The position numbers were made by a program, and so were the translations under genes. Below, piece after piece: positions 23,260 through 30,777 of a stretch of 64,000 bases of DNA (position 1 is its first letter; every line of letters begins with the position of its first letter). The DNA comes from Pontibacter mangrovi (lineage in GTDB: Bacteria; Bacteroidota; Bacteroidia; Cytophagales; Hymenobacteraceae). The stretch covers positions 186,001 to 250,000 of the forward strand of contig NZ_VFRQ01000004.1 in the NCBI RefSeq assembly GCF_006385705.1. The letters are read 5' to 3'. The notes below the pieces were generated by a model, which was not told the DNA's origin, searched no databases, and was given only the letters and a program-made list of their open reading frames with translations.

Positions 23260-24963
23260 GTGAAGGTTCTCAAACAAAGAATAGAGGAGTTAATGACACT
23301 CATAACCGAAGTGGCCAATGGCAATTTCGATTATAAGCTTGATGTGTCTGAGGCAAGCGACGAACTAGACGCTGTAATTGCCGGTGTGAGTATGCTGGGG
23401 CAGGAGCTAAAAAGCTCCACCGTGTCCCGCGACTTTATGCAGAGCATTTACCAGGGCGTGGTAGACATGCTGCTGGTGCTTAACACAGACAATACTATTC
23501 GAAATGTGAATGAGGCCTTTGAGGAAATAGCCGGCAAGAAAGAGGCAGACCTGGTGGGCACAAACGTTTTAGAGATCTTTCAGGACTTGAGCCCTGCCAA
23601 GCGGCAGGAAATAAGGGACGGGCTGGAGCAGAAAGGGAAGTGCCTGAACATGGAGCTCAAACTGAAGGCAAGCGGGCAGGAGGGGGTGCCGACCTCCTGC
23701 TCGTTTTCATACCTTAAAAACAGTAAGCAGCAGATAGATGGCATCCTGGTAATAGCCAAGGATATTACCGAGCTGAAGAATAAGGAGCAGGAACTGCGGG
23801 AGGCGAGAATAAAAGCTGAAGCCGCCAATGAGGCCAAGAGCAATTTCCTTTCCAGTATGAGCCACGAGATCCGCACACCTTTGAATGGCATTATCGGCTT
23901 TACCAACCTGCTAAAAGACACCCACCTGAACGCGGTACAGGCGAAGTATGTAAACCTCATTCAAACTTCCGGCAACAACCTCTTCAAACTCCTGAACGAT
24001 ATTCTGGACCTGCATCGCATAGAGCAGGATAAGATCGTAATAGATGCCGTGCCGTTTAACCTCCGCGAGGTGCTTGCCTCCAACCTGGAGCCATACCAAT
24101 TTCTGGCGCAAGGCAAGCAGCTGGCCTTTACCTATACTTTTGATGAGGCGGTGCCACAGGTCGTTATCGGCGACTCGACACGTATCAGCCAGGTGCTGGT
24201 AAACCTGGTGAGCAATGCCATTAAGTTCACAGAAGTTGGAAGTATAAGGGTGCATTGCGCCCTTGTTTCGGAGAACAAAGGCACCGGCGCCGTAGAGCTA
24301 AAATTTACTGTTTCGGATACAGGCACCGGCATCCCTGCCGATAAGCAGGGCATCATCTTCGACTCGTTCACGCAGTCAGACCAATCCACTACGCGCAAGT
24401 ATGGCGGCTTTGGCTTAGGGCTGGCCATCAGTAAAAAGCTGGTTAGCCGGATGCACGGCGAAATGGGGGTGGTAAGCCCGGCGGAGGGGCAGCAGAATGG
24501 CGCTACGTTCTGGTTTACCATAAAACTGAACGCCGTGTCGGACCAGGAGACGCTGGAGCCGGAAGAAGAGGAAAAGATAGATTACACGCTGCCAGCTGGC
24601 ACCAAGATCCTGGTGGCGGACGACAACGCGATCAACGTCATGATCATGCAGGTGATGCTGGAGGGCTTTGGCGCGCAGGTAGTGGCTGCTTACGGCGGGG
24701 AAGAGGCCGTGCAGTTGGGGCTGGCAAATGCCTTCGACCTTATTTTTATGGATATCCAGATGCCGGAAGTAGACGGCCTGGAAGCTGCCAGCAGGTTGCG
24801 GCAAGCCAACGTTCAGACGCCCATCATCGCCTTCTCGGCCAATGCCTACGAAGAAGACATCGCTAAAAGTATAGCCTCTGGCCTAAACGACCACCTCTGC
24901 AAGCCCTTTACCAACAAGGAGTTGGTGCCGCTTCTTAAAAAATGGGTAAAGGCCGGAAAATAG
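23260..24963 (+). CDS. Soluble PAS-hybrid sensor histidine kinase with receiver domain
   Basis: 567 residues from GTG 23260 (next ATG is 23293, inside the first helix). In order: a HAMP-like helical segment (about 1-57) without membrane helices, a PAS domain (about 60-170), a short coiled coil, HisKA with phospho-accepting H202 in SSMSHEIRTPLNG, the ATPase domain with N box VNLVSNAIKF, G1 DTGTGIP and G2 GFGLGLA, and a C-terminal receiver domain with phospho-acceptor D498 in FMDIQMP and K in LCKPF. There is no output domain, so the phosphate must pass to another protein. It starts 9 bp after the synthase gene and is surely co-transcribed. A PAS ligand made by, or related to, the synthase is a reasonable but untested idea. 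Confidence 0.93.
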   Translation: MKVLKQRIEELMTLITEVANGNFDYKLDVSEASDELDAVIAGVSMLGQELKSSTVSRDFMQSIYQGVVDMLLVLNTDNTIRNVNEAFEEIAGKKEADLVGTNVLEIFQDLSPAKRQEIRDGLEQKGKCLNMELKLKASGQEGVPTSCSFSYLKNSKQQIDGILVIAKDITELKNKEQELREARIKAEAANEAKSNFLSSMSHEIRTPLNGIIGFTNLLKDTHLNAVQAKYVNLIQTSGNNLFKLLNDILDLHRIEQDKIVIDAVPFNLREVLASNLEPYQFLAQGKQLAFTYTFDEAVPQVVIGDSTRISQVLVNLVSNAIKFTEVGSIRVHCALVSENKGTGAVELKFTVSDTGTGIPADKQGIIFDSFTQSDQSTTRKYGGFGLGLAISKKLVSRMHGEMGVVSPAEGQQNGATFWFTIKLNAVSDQETLEPEEEEKIDYTLPAGTKILVADDNAINVMIMQVMLEGFGAQVVAAYGGEEAVQLGLANAFDLIFMDIQMPEVDGLEAASRLRQANVQTPIIAFSANAYEEDIAKSIASGLNDHLCKPFTNKELVPLLKKWVKAGK

Positions 24964-25084
24964 CCTGGCATCCGGAGAGCCTTCTGGCTTTAAGTATAAC
25001 CACCGCCCTGCGGCATAGCGGCTTTTTTGCTCTCTTCACGCAGCAGAAGTTGCGCAAACACTTCCTCATGCCTCTACTTATTAC

Positions 25085-25092
25085 TATATTTG
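25085..25092 (+). promoter_or_regulatory. -7 promoter box of the cupin gene
   Basis: TATATTTG fits TAnnTTTG; the start codon is about 66 bases downstream. No clear -33 TTTG is seen. Confidence 0.5.
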
Positions 25093-25158
25093 GTTCCTAG
25101 CAAAGTATAAATGCTGTTATAGTAACTATAACTGACTTACTCGACAACAAACGCAGAA

Positions 25159-25647
25159 ATGAAAGATCAACTTTTTGAAGAGCTGGAGCGTGAGCTGCAG
25201 GCACAGGGGTTTAATATTGACAAACAAGACCGTACCCGCCCATGGGGAGGTTTTTTTGTGATAGACGAGGCGCAGGCCCAGCGCTTTGCCGACACCTACT
25301 TTGGTGGCATGCCTGTAGAAGAACTGAAGATCTCCGGCAAGCTGAGCCCTAAGATTCTTGTTGTCGCACCCGAAAAAAGGCTGTCGTGGCAGTATCACCA
25401 CCGCAGAGCCGAGATCTGGCGTGTGGTAAAGGGTACCGTAGGCGTGGTAACCAGCAACACCGATGAGGAGGGCGAGCAGCAGGTGCTGAACCCGGGAGAC
25501 CAGATAAAGCTGCAGCAGGGGGAGCGCCATCGCCTGGTAGGGCTCAAGGATTGGGGCGTGCTGGCCGAGATCTGGCAGCATACCGAGGCCGCCCAGCCAT
25601 CCGATGAAGAAGACATTGTGCGGGTGCAGGACGACTTTGGCCGCTAA
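25159..25647 (+). CDS. Cupin protein, mannose-6-phosphate isomerase type II-like
   Basis: 162 residues. The segment RPWGGFFVIDE, the cupin metal motif WQYHHRRAEIWRVVKG and the second half LNPGDQIKLQQGERHRL match the PMI-II/ManC C-terminal cupin domain, which isomerises mannose-6-phosphate and fructose-6-phosphate when attached to a GDP-mannose pyrophosphorylase. Here the cupin is alone, so a sugar-phosphate isomerase or sugar-binding role is inferred. No signal peptide. It has its own promoter and is separate from the kinase operon. Confidence 0.8.
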   Translation: MKDQLFEELERELQAQGFNIDKQDRTRPWGGFFVIDEAQAQRFADTYFGGMPVEELKISGKLSPKILVVAPEKRLSWQYHHRRAEIWRVVKGTVGVVTSNTDEEGEQQVLNPGDQIKLQQGERHRLVGLKDWGVLAEIWQHTEAAQPSDEEDIVRVQDDFGR

Positions 25648-25659
25648 GCTATACTTCGT

Positions 25660-25707
25660 AAAAAGAGCGAGGCCGCTGCAGTTACGCAGCGGCCTCGCTC
25701 TTTTTTT
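25660..25707. terminator. Bidirectional terminator between cupin and SDR genes
   Basis: AAAAAGAGCGAGGCCGCTGC and GCAGCGGCCTCGCTCTTTTT form a very strong stem with A- and T-tracts on both sides, serving two convergent genes. Confidence 0.92.
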
Positions 25708-25719
25708 ATACTTCTGGTA

Positions 25720-26748
25720 TCAGTCCCGGTTGTTTCGGGTAAGCAAGCTGCCCAGCGCCAGGGCACCTAAGGCCAGGGCACCGGTTAGTATTTCCTGCCG
25801 GTGCAGGCTTAGCCATACTTGCGGACTGGTATAAGTGGCCTTTTCATCGAACGTGCCGTGGGCGCCGTGGTCGCCCGGAAGCGGCTCATACAGGTTGTTC
25901 TTACGGTTCGGGTCTTCGGGCTCGTTTGTCTGCTGCCCGTCAAAGCCGTTTTTAGCCAGCACATAATCGGCATACCAAGGCGCTATCTTATTGCCGATAA
26001 TGGCCTCCAGGGTAGGGTAGCCCACGCGGTATTCGCGGCGCTCATGCTCGGCGGCGTATGCAATCACCTCGGCTGCCACCTCTGGCTGATAAATTTTACC
26101 CATCGGGCGCGGCTTGTTAGGCAACCGCGACTTTACGAAGCCAAACTGGGTGGTGTTCATGGCCGGCAGCTGCACCATGGTTATCTTCACGTGGCTGTTG
26201 TCGTGCATCAGCTCGGTGCGCAGCGAGTCGTAAAAGCCTTGGATGGCATGCTTGGCACCGCAGTAAGCCGACTGCAGCGGGATGCCGCGGTAGGCCAGCG
26301 CCGAACCTACCAGCACAATGGAGCCACGGTCGCGAGGCAGCATACGTTTTAGGGCCGAGAGGGTGCCGTATACCTGGCCAAGGTAGGTCACGTCGGTTAC
26401 GCGCTTGTAATCCTCTGGCTCCATCTCCTTCACTGGGCTGAACACGCTGTTCATGGCGTTGTTCACCCACACATCTATCTCCCCCAACTCCTGCTCTATC
26501 TTGGCTGCTGCCTGCTCCACGGCCTGCGCGTCGGCAACGTCTACGCTTACGTAAGTAGCCTTGCGGCCCATTTCCTCTACCTCGCGCTTGGCGCCTTTCA
26601 GGCCGTCCTCGCCGCGGGCCAGCAGACCCACGTCGTAGCCTTGCTTGGCAAACTCGCGGGCGCAGGCGCGGCCCAACCCAGCCGAGGCGCCGGTAATAAC
26701 AGCTACGCCTTTGCGGCTTCCGCTGTGTCTGTTTTCATCGTTGCTCAT
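25720..26748 (-). CDS. SDR-family oxidoreductase with C-terminal membrane anchor
   Basis: 342 residues. The NAD(P) motif TGASAGLG is at 19-26, NNA near 97, the catalytic serine near 149, and YCGAK with Tyr162 and Lys166. After the Rossmann domain there is a polar linker (QQTNEPEDPNRK) and a hydrophobic segment near the C-terminus (LTGALALGALALGSLL), so it is probably tail-anchored. This long SDR type is common in Bacteroidota and Proteobacteria; substrate unknown. Single gene, ending at the terminator it shares with the cupin gene. Confidence 0.9.
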   Translation of the reverse strand: MSNDENRHSGSRKGVAVITGASAGLGRACAREFAKQGYDVGLLARGEDGLKGAKREVEEMGRKATYVSVDVADAQAVEQAAAKIEQELGEIDVWVNNAMNSVFSPVKEMEPEDYKRVTDVTYLGQVYGTLSALKRMLPRDRGSIVLVGSALAYRGIPLQSAYCGAKHAIQGFYDSLRTELMHDNSHVKITMVQLPAMNTTQFGFVKSRLPNKPRPMGKIYQPEVAAEVIAYAAEHERREYRVGYPTLEAIIGNKIAPWYADYVLAKNGFDGQQTNEPEDPNRKNNLYEPLPGDHGAHGTFDEKATYTSPQVWLSLHRQEILTGALALGALALGSLLTRNNRD

Positions 26749-26943
26749 GCTTTATACTTGTTTTTATGGTACGTGTCTCTTGCTGATGTTACGCCACGCG
26801 TACAGTCATAGTTATAAGATGAGCTTGTTTAACAGCTGTTTGCCTTTTTAAACCTAATGCTGGTGCTGTACTTTGTTTATCTAAAAAAGAGCGGCACAAA
26901 GTATGGGAAAGTGGAGGTAAGTATGGCCGGTGAGGTATTCTTC

Positions 26944-26982
26944 AAAAAAAAGCCCCTGCCTAAAATGATAGGAGGGGCTTTT
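26944..26982 (-). terminator. Terminator of thiL
   Basis: On the minus strand AAAAGCCCCTCCTA pairs with TAGGCAGGGGCTTTTTTTT (one bulge) around a short loop. Confidence 0.85.
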
Positions 26983-27016
26983 GAGAAGTATGATTTTCTG
27001 TGCTACAAGGCTTAGG

Positions 27017-28042
27017 TTAAAAATGCGACCAGCCCTGGGCCTTCAGCGGGAACACCTGACCGGTTTTGGTAGCCAGATTCACGCCGTTGCTTTCTTCGGT
27101 TATGTTACCGATGATGGTAATATCCGGGTGGTTCTTCAGCTCGTCGTAGGCAGAGAGCGGTACTGTAAAGAGCAGCTCATAGTCTTCGCCGCCGTTCATG
27201 ATGCAGGTCAGCGGGTCGATGTTGAACTCCAGCGCGGTCTCCAGCATCTGCGGGTCGGCGGGCAGGTTGTCTTTGTACACAATAGCCCCAACCTTCGACT
27301 GGCTGCAAATATGGAACAGCTCCGAGGCCAGTCCGTCTGAGATGTCTATCATGGAAGTAGGTTTGATGCCGCGCTCCTTCAGGTCGTAAATCACGTCCAT
27401 GCGCGCCTCCGGCCTTAGCTGACGGCCTACAATGTATTGCTTGCTGTCCAGCTCCGGCTGCATCTCCGGGTTAGCCATAAACGCCTGCTTCTCCCGCTCC
27501 AGAATCTGAAGGCCCATGTAAGCGCCGCCCAAATCGCCGGTAACGCACACCAGGTCATTCACCTTAGCGCCGTTGCGGTATACTATCTGGTCTGGGGCAG
27601 CCTCGCCAATGGCCGTTACGCTGATAACAAGTCCGGAGGAGGAAGAGGTGGTGTCGCCGCCCACCAGGTCAACTTTGTAATTCTCGCAGGCCAGGCGCAT
27701 GCCCTCGTACAGCTCCTCCACGGCCTCCACGGTAAAGCGGGCGCCCAGGGCAATGTTCACCGTAATCTGCGTCGGTTTGGCGTTCATGGCGGCCACGTCG
27801 GAAACGTTTACGGCCACCGCTTTGTAGCCCAGGTGCTTCAGGGGGCAAAAAGTAAGGTCGAAGTGCACGCCCTCCAGCAGCATGTCTGAGGTGATCACGA
27901 TCTGCTTTTCCTTCGGCTCCACCACCGCTGCGTCGTCGCCAATGCCTTTTATAGTGGACGCGTTACGCAGCTCAATCTTCTCTTTTAACTTCCGGATAAG
28001 GCCAAACTCGCCTACCGAACTCAAGGGGGTATATTCGCTCAT
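27017..28042 (-). CDS. thiL: Thiamine-monophosphate kinase
   Basis: 341 residues from ATG 28042; an in-frame ATG at 28078 adds 12 residues that do not belong to the family. The N-terminus LSSVGEFGLIRKL, the motif GIGDDAAVV, and VNVSDVAAMNAKP, LVGGDTTSS, VTGDLGGAYMGL and IDISDGLASEL are all hallmark ThiL segments of the PurM-like fold with several Asp-rich metal sites. It phosphorylates thiamine monophosphate to the active cofactor thiamine diphosphate. Monocistronic; no other thi gene or TPP riboswitch is in view. Confidence 0.96.
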   Translation of the reverse strand: MSEYTPLSSVGEFGLIRKLKEKIELRNASTIKGIGDDAAVVEPKEKQIVITSDMLLEGVHFDLTFCPLKHLGYKAVAVNVSDVAAMNAKPTQITVNIALGARFTVEAVEELYEGMRLACENYKVDLVGGDTTSSSSGLVISVTAIGEAAPDQIVYRNGAKVNDLVCVTGDLGGAYMGLQILEREKQAFMANPEMQPELDSKQYIVGRQLRPEARMDVIYDLKERGIKPTSMIDISDGLASELFHICSQSKVGAIVYKDNLPADPQMLETALEFNIDPLTCIMNGGEDYELLFTVPLSAYDELKNHPDITIIGNITEESNGVNLATKTGQVFPLKAQGWSHF

Positions 28043-28175
28043 GGTTCTGTATCTGTTTAAGAATATGCAAAGATACAAAATAAGATACAGAGCTGCGCCA
28101 GGTGTGCCTTAAGTCGGCGCAAAGCAGCTTTCTGCAGGAGCGGCAGGAGAAAGTATGAACTTTTCTGTTGTTATG

Positions 28176-28207
28176 TTTGTACATTATATGTATGTACATT
28201 AAATTTG
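28176..28207 (+). promoter_or_regulatory. Promoter of the nitroreductase-pirin operon with palindromic operator
   Basis: TTTG (28176-28179), a 20-bp spacer and TAAATTTG (28200-28207) make a complete Bacteroidota promoter. Inside the spacer TGTACAT (28178-28184) and ATGTACA (28192-28198) are a perfect inverted repeat 7 bp apart. A dimeric regulator bound there would cover the RNA polymerase site, so repression is likely. Confidence 0.75.
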
Positions 28208-28258
28208 TGAAAACAATCTTTCAGAGTGCGTATTTATACTTATATCAACCTACAGGAC

Positions 28259-28843
28259 ATGACTACAACAACAGATAATAACATTGCCATCCATACTTTG
28301 ATAGAGAACCGCTGGAGCCCCCGTGCCTTTAGCGACGAAAGCGTGGGCGAGGAGCAGCTGGAGGCATTGTTCGATGCGGCCCGCTGGGCGCCCTCGGCTA
28401 TGAACGAGCAGCCGTGGCGCTTTATTTATGCCGCAAAAGAGGACAAAGCGGCCTTTGACAGACTGTCGGGGCTGTTAGTAGAAGGCAACAGCTGGGCTAA
28501 AAACGCGGCGGTTCTTTTTGTGTCCATCGCCAAAACGGCCTATGACTTTAACGGGAGCCCTAACAAGCATGCCTGGCACGACGTGGGGCTGGCCACGGGC
28601 AACCTGCTGCTGCAGGCCACCGACCTGGGTCTGCATGTGCATCTGATGGGCGGCTTTGATGCGGCCAAAGCTAAAAAGGAATTAGGCATACCTGATGGTT
28701 TTGAGGCAGTAGCTATGGGAGCCATAGGTTATGTGGGCGACCCGGAGACGTTGCCGGAAAACCTGAAGGCACGCGAACTGGCCACGCGGCAGCGCAAGCC
28801 ACTGAACGAAATAGCCTTCAAAGGCGAGTGGAAGCAAAAATAA
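28259..28843 (+). CDS. Nitroreductase-family flavoprotein
   Basis: 194 residues from ATG 28259 (an ATG at 28226 is in frame but adds residues unlike the family). The N-terminus IENRWSPRAFSDESV and the segment ARWAPSAMNEQPWRF match the FMN-binding start of nitroreductases; GLATGNLLLQATDLGLHVHLMGGFD and the C-terminal RQRKPL are also typical. Such enzymes reduce nitro-compounds or quinones with NAD(P)H and FMN. It is first in an operon with a pirin gene 21 bp downstream. That pairing suggests a stress or aromatic/quinone detoxification role under the palindromic operator. Confidence 0.93.
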   Translation: MTTTTDNNIAIHTLIENRWSPRAFSDESVGEEQLEALFDAARWAPSAMNEQPWRFIYAAKEDKAAFDRLSGLLVEGNSWAKNAAVLFVSIAKTAYDFNGSPNKHAWHDVGLATGNLLLQATDLGLHVHLMGGFDAAKAKKELGIPDGFEAVAMGAIGYVGDPETLPENLKARELATRQRKPLNEIAFKGEWKQK

Positions 28844-28864
28844 CTGAGATAAAAGTTTAAGACT

Positions 28865-29578
28865 ATGAGCAAGAAAATAATCCACAAGGCCAATACACGC
28901 GGCCGCGCCAACCACGGCTGGCTCGACTCGCACCATACCTTCAGCTTTGCGCAGTATTACAACCCCGAGCGCATGGGCTTTGGCTTGCTGCGTGTGCTAA
29001 ACGACGACGTGGTGGCGCCGGGCATGGGCTTTGGCACGCACCCGCACGACAACATGGAGATCATCTCGATCCCGCTGAAAGGCTCGCTGGCGCACCGCGA
29101 CAGCACCGGCACGCAGGAGGTGATCAAAACGGACGAAGTGCAGATCATGTCGGCGGGCAGCGGCATTACTCACTCCGAGTTTAACGGGTCCAAAACAGAG
29201 CCTGTGAACTTTTTGCAGATCTGGGTGTTTCCTAAAGAGCGGGACATACAGCCACGCTACGGGCAGAAGGCCTACAAGCCTGAAGACCGCGTGAACAGGC
29301 TGCAGACCGTGGTTTCTCCTGAAAAGGATGGCGAAGCCCTGTGGATAAACCAGGATGCCTGGTTTACGATGGGCACGCTGAAAAACGGATTCTCCGAGGA
29401 GTATGCGCTGCACAAACCCGGAAACGGCCTCTATGCCTTCGTAATTGACGGCGAGGTAGAGATAGACGGCGAAAAGCTGGGCAAGCGCGACGGCATGGGC
29501 ATCAGTGAGGCAGACAAAGTACAGATTAAAGCCTCCGGCGATGCCGAACTGCTGCTGATGGAGATTCCCATGAAATAA
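28865..29578 (+). CDS. Pirin-family bicupin (YhhW-like)
   Basis: 237 residues. It starts ANTRGRANHGWLDSHHTFSF and carries the pirin iron site HPHDNMEI with a later His (LAHRDS) and Glu (TDEVQIM...GSGITHSEFN). The second, degenerate cupin half follows from about residue 150. YhhW-type pirins act as quercetin dioxygenases or as redox sensors. No signal peptide. It is the second gene of the operon with the nitroreductase and is followed by a strong terminator. Confidence 0.94.
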   Translation: MSKKIIHKANTRGRANHGWLDSHHTFSFAQYYNPERMGFGLLRVLNDDVVAPGMGFGTHPHDNMEIISIPLKGSLAHRDSTGTQEVIKTDEVQIMSAGSGITHSEFNGSKTEPVNFLQIWVFPKERDIQPRYGQKAYKPEDRVNRLQTVVSPEKDGEALWINQDAWFTMGTLKNGFSEEYALHKPGNGLYAFVIDGEVEIDGEKLGKRDGMGISEADKVQIKASGDAELLLMEIPMK

Positions 29579-29606
29579 GAATATAGTGTTTAGTGATTGA
29601 AGATAA

Positions 29607-29636
29607 GGCCCCGGCACATGCCGGGGTTTTTCTTTT
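29607..29636 (+). terminator. Terminator of the nitroreductase-pirin operon
   Basis: GCCCCGGC, loop ACAT, GCCGGGG and TTTTTCTTTTT. Confidence 0.9.
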
Positions 29637-30331
29637 TAGCGCAGGTGCCGCATGATGCAAAACGGAAACGGAGCCCACAACGCGGTTTTCACGCCCATGC
29701 TTTTCAGCCCCTGGTTTACCCAGTTGTTGCAGTTCTTCAGGATGTAGAACTTCCTGTGCGCCTCGTAAAAGGTATCTCTTTCAGAATAGCCTGAGCCGCT
29801 GATGTGCAGGTATTTCCCATTTTGCTGCACAAAAGACTCATCAATATAAACGATTAGCCGCCGGTACTGCTCCGGCGTAATGCGCAGGGGGCGCTGCCGT
29901 TTGGTGGGCACCAGCCGCGAGCGGATGTACTCTACGTGCATGGCGGTGCGGGTGGGCCAGAGGGCGGCGGAGATGGCCACTGTGGGGGTGAGGTCGGTCC
30001 ACTCGGGCGTCTCTATGTAAAATTTGCGGTCGCCCCAGCCAAAGCCTATGTAGCGGAAGGTGCTGTCTACTTTGCCAAAATGTTGCAGCGGCAGCTTCTC
30101 GCGCCAATCAATGTATTTTGTAGAAACAGGAACGATGATATCAGTGTGCACGCCGTTGGAGGTGACGTAGATCTCTATGTGCTCGTCCTGCGGCTGCGGC
30201 TGGGCATAGCCGTTGTTCACGGTAATGCTGCTAAGTATAACCGCGGAGGCGACAAAGAGTATAAATGCGCTCAGCACCGAGGCCAGAAGCCAAAGTATAA
30301 CAGCCGCTAATTTCCGGAGTACGTAACGCAT
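29636..30331 (-). CDS. TIGR02117/DUF2459-family membrane-anchored protein
   Basis: 231 residues. One or two N-terminal hydrophobic segments (about 8-35) are followed by a periplasmic domain with YVTSNGVHTDIIVPV, YIGFGWGDRKFYIETPEW and the ending YILKNCNNWVNQGLK. These are family marks of TIGR02117, first noted near urease genes and often near polyhydroxyalkanoate genes; the conserved His, and Cys-Asn-x-Trp, resemble a papain-like cysteine peptidase plan, but its function is not established. The region 30376-30607 just upstream may be its regulated leader. Confidence 0.85.
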   Translation of the reverse strand: MRYVLRKLAAVILWLLASVLSAFILFVASAVILSSITVNNGYAQPQPQDEHIEIYVTSNGVHTDIIVPVSTKYIDWREKLPLQHFGKVDSTFRYIGFGWGDRKFYIETPEWTDLTPTVAISAALWPTRTAMHVEYIRSRLVPTKRQRPLRITPEQYRRLIVYIDESFVQQNGKYLHISGSGYSERDTFYEAHRKFYILKNCNNWVNQGLKSMGVKTALWAPFPFCIMRHLR

Positions 30332-30375
30332 ACTTCGTAAATACGTGTAAAGCTGTTAAAGTATAAGTTGCAGCA

Positions 30376-30404
30376 AAAAACAAAACCCGGTGCAATGCAC
30401 CGGG
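30376..30404 (-). terminator. Minus-strand terminator ahead of the TIGR02117 gene
   Basis: The hairpin CCCGGTG-CAATG-CACCGGG (30386-30404) is followed on the minus strand by TTTTGTTTTTT. No coding gene precedes it, so it ends an RNA or acts as an attenuator. Confidence 0.8.
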
Positions 30405-30594
30405 CCTGAGTGTAGTTTAGTTAGTTTAGTTTCTCTTTTAAATTCGCCCGCTGCCCCGGCCGCTTCGGTAAGTTATACTTGCCAGACTTTGTACGTCAGG
30501 GTATTTAACTGATCAGGAATTGCCGTGGTTTATACTTTGCGGCAGCTTTTGTTTTCAGTAGTGGGAGGGCGATCAGAAACCCAAAACGGATTTC
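30376..30594 (-). ncRNA. Candidate small RNA or regulatory leader
   Basis: On the minus strand an exact -7 box TACCTTTG (plus coordinates 30600-30607) would start transcription near 30594. The next strong signal is the terminator at 30376-30404, about 215 bases later, with no meaningful reading frame between them. The region has GC-rich stretches and an ACTAAACTAACTAAACTA tract before the hairpin. It could be a free small RNA or a leader controlling the TIGR02117 gene that begins 45 bases further on. I do not recognise a known RNA family. Confidence 0.4.
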
Positions 30595-30777
30595 GGGTAC
30601 AAAGGTATAAAATTTTGCATTTGTTTAAACACCTTTCCCTAATTTGTTAAGATTTTATCATCCTGATCAGGTGCAGCATCTAAAACGGTTTGTATAGCCT
30701 ATTTGCCATACTCGCAGATTTTGCGCAGATTGTAAAGTATAAAAACACTCCACCATCATCATACTTTAACCACTATC

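Noticed and set aside
30376-30594. tmRNA or 6S RNA
   Set aside because: No tag reading frame or tRNA-like end, and no recognisable long 6S-type hairpin with a central bubble.
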